Source of the DNA: Pectobacterium polonicum
Lineage (GTDB): Bacteria > Pseudomonadota > Gammaproteobacteria > Enterobacterales > Enterobacteriaceae
Direction: 5' to 3'
Assembly: GCF_005497185.1 (NCBI RefSeq)
Contig: NZ_RJTN01000013.1
Coordinates: 58,288-112,527 of the forward strand
DNA length: 54,240 nt
Shown here in pieces: positions 48,001 through 54,240 of the stretch (position 1 is the first letter of the stretch; every line of letters starts with the position of its first letter). The translations under genes were made by a program, and so were the position numbers. The notes under the pieces are model-generated. The model ran no database searches. It saw only the letters and a list, made by a program, of their open reading frames with translations, and was not told where the DNA came from.

Positions 48001-49476
48001 ATGGCGGTAACTTCAACAGCCCAAGCGTGCGATCTGGTTATTTTCGGTGCCAAGGGCGATCTGGCGCGCCGTAAATTGCTGCCTTCCCTGTACCAGTTGG
48101 AAAAAGCAGGGCACATCCATGCGGACACCAAAATTATTGGAGTGGGTCGTGCGGATTGGGATAAAGCGGAGTATACCCGCGTCGTGCGCGAAGCGCTTGA
48201 CACCTTTATGAAAGAAGCCATCGACGATAAGTTGTGGGAAACGCTAAGCAGTCGTTTGGATTTCTGCAATCTCGATGTGGAAGACACGAAAGCGTTCAAC
48301 AAACTGGGCAAGATGCTTGACCAGAAAAACCGTACCACTATCAACTACTTTGCGATGCCGCCCAGCACATTTGGCGCGATTTGCAAAGGGTTGGGAGCCG
48401 CAGAGCTGAATAAAGACCCGGCACGCGTGGTGATGGAAAAACCGCTGGGTACCGATTTGGCGTCCTCGCGTGTGATTAACGATCAGGTCGCGGAATTCTT
48501 TAATGAATGCCAGGTTTACCGCATCGACCACTATCTGGGTAAAGAAACCGTACTAAACCTGTTGGCGCTGCGCTTTGCCAACTCGTTGTTCTCCTCAAAC
48601 TGGGACAACCGGACGATCGACCATGTACAGATTACGGTAGCGGAAGAAGTCGGGATTGAAGGGCGCTGGGGCTATTTTGACAAAGCCGGCCAGATGCGCG
48701 ACATGATCCAGAATCACCTGTTACAGATTTTGACGATGATTGCGATGTCTCCGCCGTCTGATTTGACGACTGACCGCATCCGTGATGAAAAAGTGAAAGT
48801 GTTGCGTTCACTGCGTCGTATTGACCGTTCCAACGTGCACGAAACCACCGTACGCGGCCAATATACTTCTGGTTTTGTTCAGGGCCACAAAGTACCGGGC
48901 TATCTGGAAGAAGAAGGCGCGAATAAAAGCAGCAGCACGGAAACCTTTGTCTCGATTCGTGTCGACATCGATGACTGGCGCTGGTCTGGCGTGCCGTTCT
49001 ACCTGCGCACGGGTAAACGCTTGCCGACCAAGTGCTCAGAAGTGGTGGTGTACTTTAAAAATCCTGCGTTGAATCTGTTCCATGATTCTTACCAGCAGTT
49101 GCCGCAGAACAAACTGATCATTCGCTTACAGCCGGATGAGGGTGTGGAAATCCAGATTCTGAATAAAATTCCAGGATTAGAGCACAAGCACCGCCTGCAA
49201 ACGGTGAAGCTGGATTTGAGCTTCTCTGAAACCTTTAATCAGCAGCATTTGGCAGATGCCTATGAGCGTCTGCTGCTCGAAACGATGCGCGGGATTCAGG
49301 CACTGTTCGTCCGCCGTGATGAAGTTGAAGAAGCCTGGAAATGGGTGGATTCCATCATGGATGCGTGGGCGATGGACAACGATGCACCGAAGCCTTACCA
49401 GGCGGGAAGCTGGGGGCCTGTGGCATCTGTAGCGATGATCACTCGCGATGGTCGTTCCTGGAATGAGTTTGAGTAA
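48001..49476 (+). CDS. zwf: Glucose-6-phosphate 1-dehydrogenase
   Basis: This NADP-dependent enzyme starts the oxidative pentose phosphate and Entner-Doudoroff routes. The 491-residue product equals the E. coli enzyme. The Rossmann motif is FGAKGDLARRKLLPSLY near residue 15, the active site RIDHYLGKE near 178 and NIGDMIQ-like NHLLQILTMIAMSPP near 240. ATG 48001 (MAVTST) was chosen over 47995 because GAGGAG stands 6 bases before it. eda follows downstream with no edd between. Confidence 0.98.
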   Translation: MAVTSTAQACDLVIFGAKGDLARRKLLPSLYQLEKAGHIHADTKIIGVGRADWDKAEYTRVVREALDTFMKEAIDDKLWETLSSRLDFCNLDVEDTKAFNKLGKMLDQKNRTTINYFAMPPSTFGAICKGLGAAELNKDPARVVMEKPLGTDLASSRVINDQVAEFFNECQVYRIDHYLGKETVLNLLALRFANSLFSSNWDNRTIDHVQITVAEEVGIEGRWGYFDKAGQMRDMIQNHLLQILTMIAMSPPSDLTTDRIRDEKVKVLRSLRRIDRSNVHETTVRGQYTSGFVQGHKVPGYLEEEGANKSSSTETFVSIRVDIDDWRWSGVPFYLRTGKRLPTKCSEVVVYFKNPALNLFHDSYQQLPQNKLIIRLQPDEGVEIQILNKIPGLEHKHRLQTVKLDLSFSETFNQQHLADAYERLLLETMRGIQALFVRRDEVEEAWKWVDSIMDAWAMDNDAPKPYQAGSWGPVASVAMITRDGRSWNEFE

Positions 49477-49499
49477 TTTTTTGATAATACGTCAGTAGT

Positions 49500-49528
49500 T
49501 GGAATGCCGAAGTATGCCAGCATTCCAC
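49500..49528 (+). terminator. Hairpin between zwf and eda
   Basis: TGGAATGC pairs with GCATTCCA (8 bp) across a loop of about 13 bases. It probably attenuates zwf transcript. The eda leader that follows has three more short hairpins: 49561-49578, 49580-49592 and 49611-49624. A TATAAT-like -10 is at 49600-49605. Confidence 0.55.
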
Positions 49529-49642
49529 GGTTTTAATGTATGGCTTACGGTGCGGTTGGCATCTGCGGCAACGCAGATCCCTGTGGCAGGGGCGCGCTAT
49601 ATAATTAATGATGCCTTCGGGCATGACTGGAGATAACTTTTG

Positions 49643-50284
49643 ATGAAAAACTGGAAAACGAGCGCGGAACAGATTTTGACAACGGGTCCCGTTGTTCCTG
49701 TGATTGTGGTCAACAAACTGGAACACGCGGTGCCGATGGCAAAAGCGTTAGTCGCGGGCGGCGTTCGCGTTCTGGAACTGACATTGCGTACCGACTGTGC
49801 TATCGATGCGATCCGTGCGATTGCCAAAGAAGTACCAGAAGCTATCGTGGGTGCGGGTACGGTGACAAACCCTGAGCAACTGGCTGCGGTGGTTGACGCG
49901 GGTGCGCAGTTTGCCATTAGTCCGGGATTGACCGAGCCGCTGCTGAAAGCGGCAACGGAAGGCAATATTCCGTTGATTCCAGGTATTAGCACCGTGTCTG
50001 AACTGATGTTGGGTATGGATTACGGTCTGCGCGAGTTCAAATTCTTCCCTGCGGAAGCGAACGGCGGCGTGAAAGCGCTTCAGGCAATCGGGGGGCCGTT
50101 TGCTCAGATCCGTTTCTGCCCAACCGGTGGCATTACGCCGAATAACTACCGCGATTATCTGGCGCTGAAAAGCGTGCTGTGTGTGGGTGGTTCTTGGCTG
50201 GTGCCGAACGATGCGTTGGAAAGCGGTGATTACGCACGTATTACTGAACTGGCGCGTGAAGCGGTTGCAGGCGCAAAAGCGTAA
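49643..50284 (+). CDS. eda: KDPG/KHG aldolase
   Basis: Eda cleaves 2-keto-3-deoxy-6-phosphogluconate to pyruvate and glyceraldehyde-3-phosphate, and also acts on KHG. In soft-rot bacteria it ends the pectin route (KDG to KDPG to triose). The 213-residue TIM-barrel protein has the Glu45 region LELTLRT, the Schiff-base Lys at about 133 in REFKFFPAE and the [11 protein letters not shown] phosphate site near 162. I chose ATG 49643 with GGAGATAACTTTTG before it. A terminator follows at 50306. In E. coli edd lies before it; here it does not. Confidence 0.97.
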   Translation: MKNWKTSAEQILTTGPVVPVIVVNKLEHAVPMAKALVAGGVRVLELTLRTDCAIDAIRAIAKEVPEAIVGAGTVTNPEQLAAVVDAGAQFAISPGLTEPLLKAATEGNIPLIPGISTVSELMLGMDYGLREFKFFPAEANGGVKALQAIGGPFAQIRFCPTGGITPNNYRDYLALKSVLCVGGSWLVPNDALESGDYARITELAREAVAGAKA

Positions 50285-50305
50285 GTTTGCTGGTTACTGA
50301 ATGAC

Positions 50306-50335
50306 AAAGGCCACTCACTGCGAGTGGCCTTTTTT
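50306..50335 (+). terminator. eda terminator
   Basis: AAAGGCCACTC pairs with GAGTGGCCTTT around ACTGC, followed by TTTTT. Efficient, and A-run at the left suggests use by purT transcripts also. Confidence 0.93.
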
Positions 50336-50396
50336 ATGGCAGGCGTGTTATCTGTCGTCAGAGACGTCTGATTTCACCCGTCAGCAATAGAACGTA

Positions 50397-51575
50397 TCAG
50401 CCGCTGACTTTTACGCCCGCTGCGACGCGTTTGGCGATTGCCACTGCATCGTCCGTGGTTTCCGCACTGGCTAACGCAACGCCCATACGGCGTTTGCCGC
50501 TGATATCCGGTTTGCCAAACAGGCGAATTTGCGTATGAGGGAGGAGCGCGCTTTCCAGTCCCTGATAACGCACGTTGCTGCTATCCAATTCCGGTAAAAT
50601 CACGGCGGAAGCCGATGCGCCATACTGACGAACTGCGCCAATTGGCAGGCCCAGAAAAGCACGAACGTGCAGCGCAAACTCGGACAAGTCCTGAGAAATC
50701 ATCGTCACCATGCCAGTATCGTGCGGGCGAGGGGAGACTTCACTAAAAATGACGTCATCACCGCAGACGAACAGCTCAACGCCGAACAGGCCATAACCAC
50801 CGAGCGCTTTTACGACATCGCTGGCCATCTTTTGTGCGCGTTCCCGTGCCAGTTCACTCATCTGCTGTGGCTGCCAGGATTCACGATAGTCACCGTCTTC
50901 CTGTCTGTGGCCGATTGGCGCACAGAAATGAATGCCGTCAACCGCATGGATGGTGAGCAGAGTGATCTCAAAATCAAAATTTACCAACCCTTCAACGATG
51001 ACGCGCCCGCTGCCTGCACGGCCACCCTGTTGGGCGTAGTTCCATGCTTGCTCTAACTGCTCAGCGGAACGAATCAGGCTTTGCCCTTTGCCGGATGAAC
51101 TCATGACTGGCTTCACAATGCAGGGATAGCCAATGGCCTCTACTGCCTGATAAAAGCTCTCTTTGCTGTCGGCAAAACGGTAGGTGGATGTCGGCACACC
51201 GAGGGTTTCGGCAGCCAGACGACGGATGCCTTCACGGTTCATCGTCAGGCGTGTCGCTTCAGCACAGGGGACAACATGGTGGCCTTGTTTTTCCAGTGCC
51301 ACCAGCATATCGGTGGCGATGGCTTCAATTTCCGGCACGATATAATCAGGACGTTCTGCTTCAACTAACGCTTTTAATGCGTCGCCATCCAGCATATTGA
51401 TGACGTGGCTGCGATGTGCAACCTGCATAGCGGGAGCATCGGCATAGCGATCGACCGCAATCACTTCGATTCCAAGGCGCTGACACTCAATCGCCACTTC
51501 TTTGCCTAATTCACCGGAGCCAAGCAGCATCACTCGTGTGGCATCCGCACGCAGGGCGGTTCCAATCGTTAACAT
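50397..51575 (-). CDS. purT: Formate-dependent phosphoribosylglycinamide formyltransferase 2
   Basis: PurT makes formyl-GAR from GAR, formate and ATP, the alternative to PurN in purine synthesis. The 392-residue ATP-grasp enzyme has [30 protein letters not shown] near residue 14, [12 protein letters not shown] near 154, and [14 protein letters not shown] near 279. I chose ATG 51575 ([10 protein letters not shown]), the family start; a longer frame to 51656 is not conserved. A PurR box lies in its promoter. It faces ptrB divergently. Confidence 0.98.
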   Translation of the reverse strand: MLTIGTALRADATRVMLLGSGELGKEVAIECQRLGIEVIAVDRYADAPAMQVAHRSHVINMLDGDALKALVEAERPDYIVPEIEAIATDMLVALEKQGHHVVPCAEATRLTMNREGIRRLAAETLGVPTSTYRFADSKESFYQAVEAIGYPCIVKPVMSSSGKGQSLIRSAEQLEQAWNYAQQGGRAGSGRVIVEGLVNFDFEITLLTIHAVDGIHFCAPIGHRQEDGDYRESWQPQQMSELARERAQKMASDVVKALGGYGLFGVELFVCGDDVIFSEVSPRPHDTGMVTMISQDLSEFALHVRAFLGLPIGAVRQYGASASAVILPELDSSNVRYQGLESALLPHTQIRLFGKPDISGKRRMGVALASAETTDDAVAIAKRVAAGVKVSG

Positions 51576-51611
51576 AACCTTATACCTGATCGGGTTGTGA
51601 AAAATGGCCGC

Positions 51612-51634
51612 AGTATAAACGAAAACGTTTGCGT
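51612..51634 (-). promoter_or_regulatory. PurR operator and -10 of purT
   Basis: ACGAAAACGTTTGCGT (51619-51634) matches the PurR consensus ACGCAAACGTTTGCGT at 15 of 16 bases. On the minus strand TATACT (51612-51617) follows it as -10, so PurR with hypoxanthine or guanine would block the promoter. Confidence 0.92.
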
Positions 51635-51775
51635 GCGCATTAAAGAGGGCAGGCACTGGAATGCATTACGCAAAAGCGCACCAAGAGACAAGGACGTGGC
51701 TTGGCATTGCCGGGCAATCGTGCCACTCTTCTTACAGAGTGAAAATTTTATGCCAAGACAACGAGATCCGACGTG

Positions 51776-53827
51776 ATGAAAACACCGCAAGCAGAAAAAA
51801 GGCCCCATGCGATAAGCACACATGGCGATACGCGTATCGACCATTATTACTGGCTGCGTGATGACCAGCGTACCGATCCGCAGGTGTTGTCCTACCTGGA
51901 GCAGGAAAATGCCTATAGTGAAGCCGTCATGGCACCTCATGAAGCACGCAAACGGTCGCTGTATGACGAAATGGTCAAGCGGATTCCGTCGACGGATATG
52001 TCGGTGCCGTATGTTAGAAAAGGCTATCGCTACCAAAGTCGCTATGAGCAGGGTAAAGAGTACGCCATCTACCTGCGCCAGCCTGAGCAGGCCACAGACG
52101 CATGGGAAACGTTGCTGGATGGGAATCAACGTGCGGAGGGGCATGAGTTTTATAGCCTCGGCACGCTTGAGGTTAGCCCTGACAACACGCTACTGGCGTT
52201 CTCGGAGGATTTTTTATCCCGTCGGCAGTACACGCTTCGTTTTCGCGATCTAAATAGCGGCGAGTGGCTACCTGATGTGATCGAAAATGTGACCGCAGGG
52301 GCGGAATGGTCGGCAGATTCGACGGTGTTGTACTACGTGCGGAAACATGAGCAAACGCTGTTGCCGTATCAGGTCTACCGTCACCGTTTGGGGAACGACC
52401 CGGCACAAGATGAACTGATATATGAAGAGAAAGACGACACTTATTATGTCAGCCTGAGTAAAACGACATCAGAGCACTACATCACTATTTATCTCAGCAG
52501 CACTACAACGACTGAGGTGCTATTGCTCGACGCGACAATTCCAGGGGCTGTGCCGCAGGTATGCATTCCACGCAGGAAAGATCATGAATATGGCATCGAT
52601 CACTATCAGGGGCGATTTTATCTGCGATCCAACCGAGAAGGGAAAAATTTCGGCCTTTACCGTTCGGATAAGCCTGATGAACAAACGCTGGAAACACTGA
52701 TTGCTCCAAGTGAACACCGTGTTCTGGAGAGTTTTGAACTGTTCCGTGATTGGCTGGTGGTGGAAGAAAGAGAGCGTGGTTTAACCCGATTACGTCAGAT
52801 CCATTGGCATACTCAGGAAGAAAAAACGATCTCCTTCAATGATGCGAGCTATGTGACGTGGCTGTCGTACAATCCTACGCCAGAAACGGCATTGATGAGA
52901 TATGGTTACTCATCAATGACAACGCCTAGCACGCTGTATGAATTGAATCTGGATTCGGGGGAACAGCAGCTACTTAAGCAAGCTGAGGTAAAAGATTTTT
53001 CCCCGGATAACTATCGGAGCGAACGTTTATGGATCACCGTCAGGGACGGTGTCGATGTACCCGTTTCCCTCGTTTATCACCGCGATCATTTCAGCCCTGG
53101 TAAGAACCCGATACTGGTTTACGGTTATGGTGCCTATGGAAATAGCATGGAGCCAGATTTCAGCGTTAGCCGTCTGAGCTTGCTGGATAGAGGGTTCGTT
53201 TTTGCCTTAACGCACATTCGTGGCGGTGGTGAACTGGGTCAGCGGTGGTATGACGATGGTCGGTTGCTCAATAAGATGCATTCCTTCACGGATTTCATCG
53301 ATGTGTCTCAGGCATTGATAGAAAAAGGCTATGGCGATAGGGACAACATGTTCGCCATGGGGGGCAGTGCGGGCGGACTATTAATGGGCGCGGTAGTGAA
53401 CATGGCTCCCGATTTATTTAAGGGCGTCGTTGCTCAGGTTCCATTCGTTGATGTGCTGACGACAATGCTGGATGAGTCTATCCCGTTGACGACCGGAGAG
53501 TATGACGAGTGGGGCGATCCGAATGAACAAATCTATTATGACTACATCAAGCAATATAGCCCTTATGACGGTGTGACCGCTCAGCGCTATCCCCATTTAC
53601 TGGTGACTACTGGGTTACACGACTCTCAGGTTCAGTATTGGGAACCTGCAAAGTGGGTGGCAAAATTGCGGGAAGTTAAAACGGACGATCGTCTGGTGTT
53701 GTTATACACCGATATGGATGCTGGGCACGGTGGAAAATCTGGTCGCTTCAAACGCTATGATGATATCGCGCTGGAATATGCTTTTTTGCTGATGGTGCTT
53801 GAAATGGTTGCGGATGGTCATGAATAA
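51776..53827 (+). CDS. ptrB: Oligopeptidase B
   Basis: This cytoplasmic S9 serine peptidase cuts small peptides after Arg and Lys. The 683-residue protein has an N-terminal seven-bladed propeller (about residues 80-400) and a C-terminal alpha/beta hydrolase. The nucleophile Ser is in [12 protein letters not shown] near residue 530, Asp near 617 ([16 protein letters not shown]), and His near 652 ([12 protein letters not shown]). [28 protein letters not shown] near 440 is typical. ATG 51776 is preceded by GTG, with a weak ribosome site. Adjacent to holE on the right, as in E. coli. Confidence 0.97.
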   Translation: MKTPQAEKRPHAISTHGDTRIDHYYWLRDDQRTDPQVLSYLEQENAYSEAVMAPHEARKRSLYDEMVKRIPSTDMSVPYVRKGYRYQSRYEQGKEYAIYLRQPEQATDAWETLLDGNQRAEGHEFYSLGTLEVSPDNTLLAFSEDFLSRRQYTLRFRDLNSGEWLPDVIENVTAGAEWSADSTVLYYVRKHEQTLLPYQVYRHRLGNDPAQDELIYEEKDDTYYVSLSKTTSEHYITIYLSSTTTTEVLLLDATIPGAVPQVCIPRRKDHEYGIDHYQGRFYLRSNREGKNFGLYRSDKPDEQTLETLIAPSEHRVLESFELFRDWLVVEERERGLTRLRQIHWHTQEEKTISFNDASYVTWLSYNPTPETALMRYGYSSMTTPSTLYELNLDSGEQQLLKQAEVKDFSPDNYRSERLWITVRDGVDVPVSLVYHRDHFSPGKNPILVYGYGAYGNSMEPDFSVSRLSLLDRGFVFALTHIRGGGELGQRWYDDGRLLNKMHSFTDFIDVSQALIEKGYGDRDNMFAMGGSAGGLLMGAVVNMAPDLFKGVVAQVPFVDVLTTMLDESIPLTTGEYDEWGDPNEQIYYDYIKQYSPYDGVTAQRYPHLLVTTGLHDSQVQYWEPAKWVAKLREVKTDDRLVLLYTDMDAGHGGKSGRFKRYDDIALEYAFLLMVLEMVADGHE

Positions 53828-53849
53828 GGGCTAGCAACTGCGGTTATGA

Positions 53850-53875
53850 GGGTAAACCCGCTTTCGGGTTTACCC
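53850..53875 (+). terminator. ptrB terminator hairpin
   Basis: GGGTAAACCCG pairs with CGGGTTTACCC (11 bp) around CTTT. No T-run follows (GATCGG). Confidence 0.6.
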
Positions 53876-53911
53876 GATCGGCATGACAGATTACTTGGGT
53901 AATATTAGGAC

Positions 53912-54022
53912 TCAGGTAATATCAGCTTGTGGTTTTTTTGCTCTTTTGTCGGCGCGTTTTTCTGCGGCCGTTTTCAGAGGCTTCTTCTTACTGTTCTTTT
54001 TGCTATCCAGTCCTTTACTCAT
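53912..54022 (-). CDS. Putative 36-residue lysine-rich protein
   Basis: A small ORF starts at ATG 54022 and ends at TGA 53912. The product is MSKGLDSKKNSKKKPLKT followed by AAEKRADKRAKKPQADIT. It is very basic in the middle (13 Lys/Arg) and lacks hydrophobic segments. GAGG stands 7 bases before the ATG, a good ribosome site. Proteins of this size starting MSKGLDSKKN are common hypothetical proteins in gammaproteobacteria, as I recall. Function unknown; nucleic acid or ribosome binding is possible from charge only. It lies between ptrB and holE. Confidence 0.75.
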   Translation of the reverse strand: MSKGLDSKKNSKKKPLKTAAEKRADKRAKKPQADIT

Positions 54023-54123
54023 ATCTTGCCTCGCGTGATAAAAGATTAGGTTGCCATTCTATTAACCTCTTGTGCGGGCCGATATGCAAGTAGAAAATCA
54101 TTTTTGCTGTGTAAGAATGTAAC

Positions 54124-54148
54124 CCGTGGAAAGGGATGTTTTCCACGG
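54124..54148 (-). terminator. Hairpin after holE
   Basis: CCGTGGAAA pairs with TTTCCACGG (9 bp) with loop GGGATGT. It lies 34 bases past the holE stop on the minus strand. Confidence 0.6.
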
Positions 54149-54182
54149 CAAAAACAGTCTTAGACTGGAATGAGGGGAATCG

Positions 54183-54240
54183 CTATTTAGACTTAGGTTC
54201 GTAGGGTAAACGAGAGAACTGTAGCGAGCGTTGGCGATAA
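54183..54240 (-). CDS. holE: DNA polymerase III theta subunit, 3' end only
   Basis: The last 18 codons and stop of a minus-strand gene run off the window edge. The residues YRQRSLQFSRLPYEPKSK end in the sequence typical of HolE (E. coli ends SRLPYEPKLK). Theta binds the epsilon proofreading subunit of DNA polymerase III. The place near ptrB fits E. coli gene order. The start is outside the window. Confidence 0.88.
   Translation of the reverse strand, partial: YRQRSLQFSRLPYEPKSK

Overview
The window is chromosomal DNA of a plant-associated enterobacterium, most likely Pectobacterium or a close relative. The gene pairs tus-fumC, ycdX-ycdY, yceB-grxB-mdtH-rimJ-yceH-mviM-murJ, aspS-nudB-yebC-ruvCAB, znuBC/znuA-mepM-lpxM-pykA-hexR-zwf-eda and purT/ptrB/holE all resemble Escherichia coli K-12. 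Spacing and gene content differ: there is no edd between zwf and eda, no torYZ, and yecD is absent. ERIC-type repeats and an IS200-family element are also typical of this group. The genus is inferred from content and codon style, not proved.

Layout. 1-9005 carries the 3' part of an MFS exporter (ynfM), the replication fork trap (a Ter site in the tus promoter, then tus), fumC, manA, ydgA, a BASS/ACR3-like transporter and add; a Ter site implies proximity to the replication terminus. 9049-9756 is an apparently complete IS200-type insertion placed against the terminator of a tRNA-Ser(GGA). 10219-18682 holds ycdX, ycdY, yceB, grxB, mdtH, rimJ, yceH, mviM and the lipid II flippase gene murJ. 18854-28798 holds argS, yecM, cutC, cmoB/cmoA, yecN, yecE and an EAL-HDOD protein. 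Between these lie gene-poor, AT-rich gaps with a 39-codon membrane ORF and a 92-codon orphan. 29296-34627 is aspS-nudB-yebC-ruvC-ruvA-ruvB. 34699-39463 is the clearest accessory block: a LamB-type porin, PTS IIA and PTS IIC of the lactose/cellobiose family, and a divergent LacI-family regulator. 39549-54240 is znuB, znuC, znuA, mepM, lpxM, pykA, hexR, zwf, eda, purT, ptrB, a 36-codon basic protein and the 3' end of holE.

How it works together. Several textbook regulatory sites can be read directly: Ter/tus autoregulation, a LexA box before ruvAB that also forms the ruvC terminator hairpin, a Zur box between znuC and znuA, a perfect HexR palindrome before zwf, and a PurR box before purT. Weaker candidates are a Fur-like box over the tus -35, a KdgR-like box before ycdX, and LacI-type operators plus a CRP-like site in the PTS promoter region. 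zwf-eda without edd fits a pectin-degrading lifestyle, in which Eda mainly cleaves KDPG made from pectin-derived KDG.

I did not find a convincing wholly new multi-gene system. The best leads are the incomplete PTS/porin locus (no IIB, no hydrolase), the unlisted small ORFs at 20802-20921, 23225-23503 and 53912-54022, the nested ERIC copies, and the ruvC terminator/LexA-box overlap.
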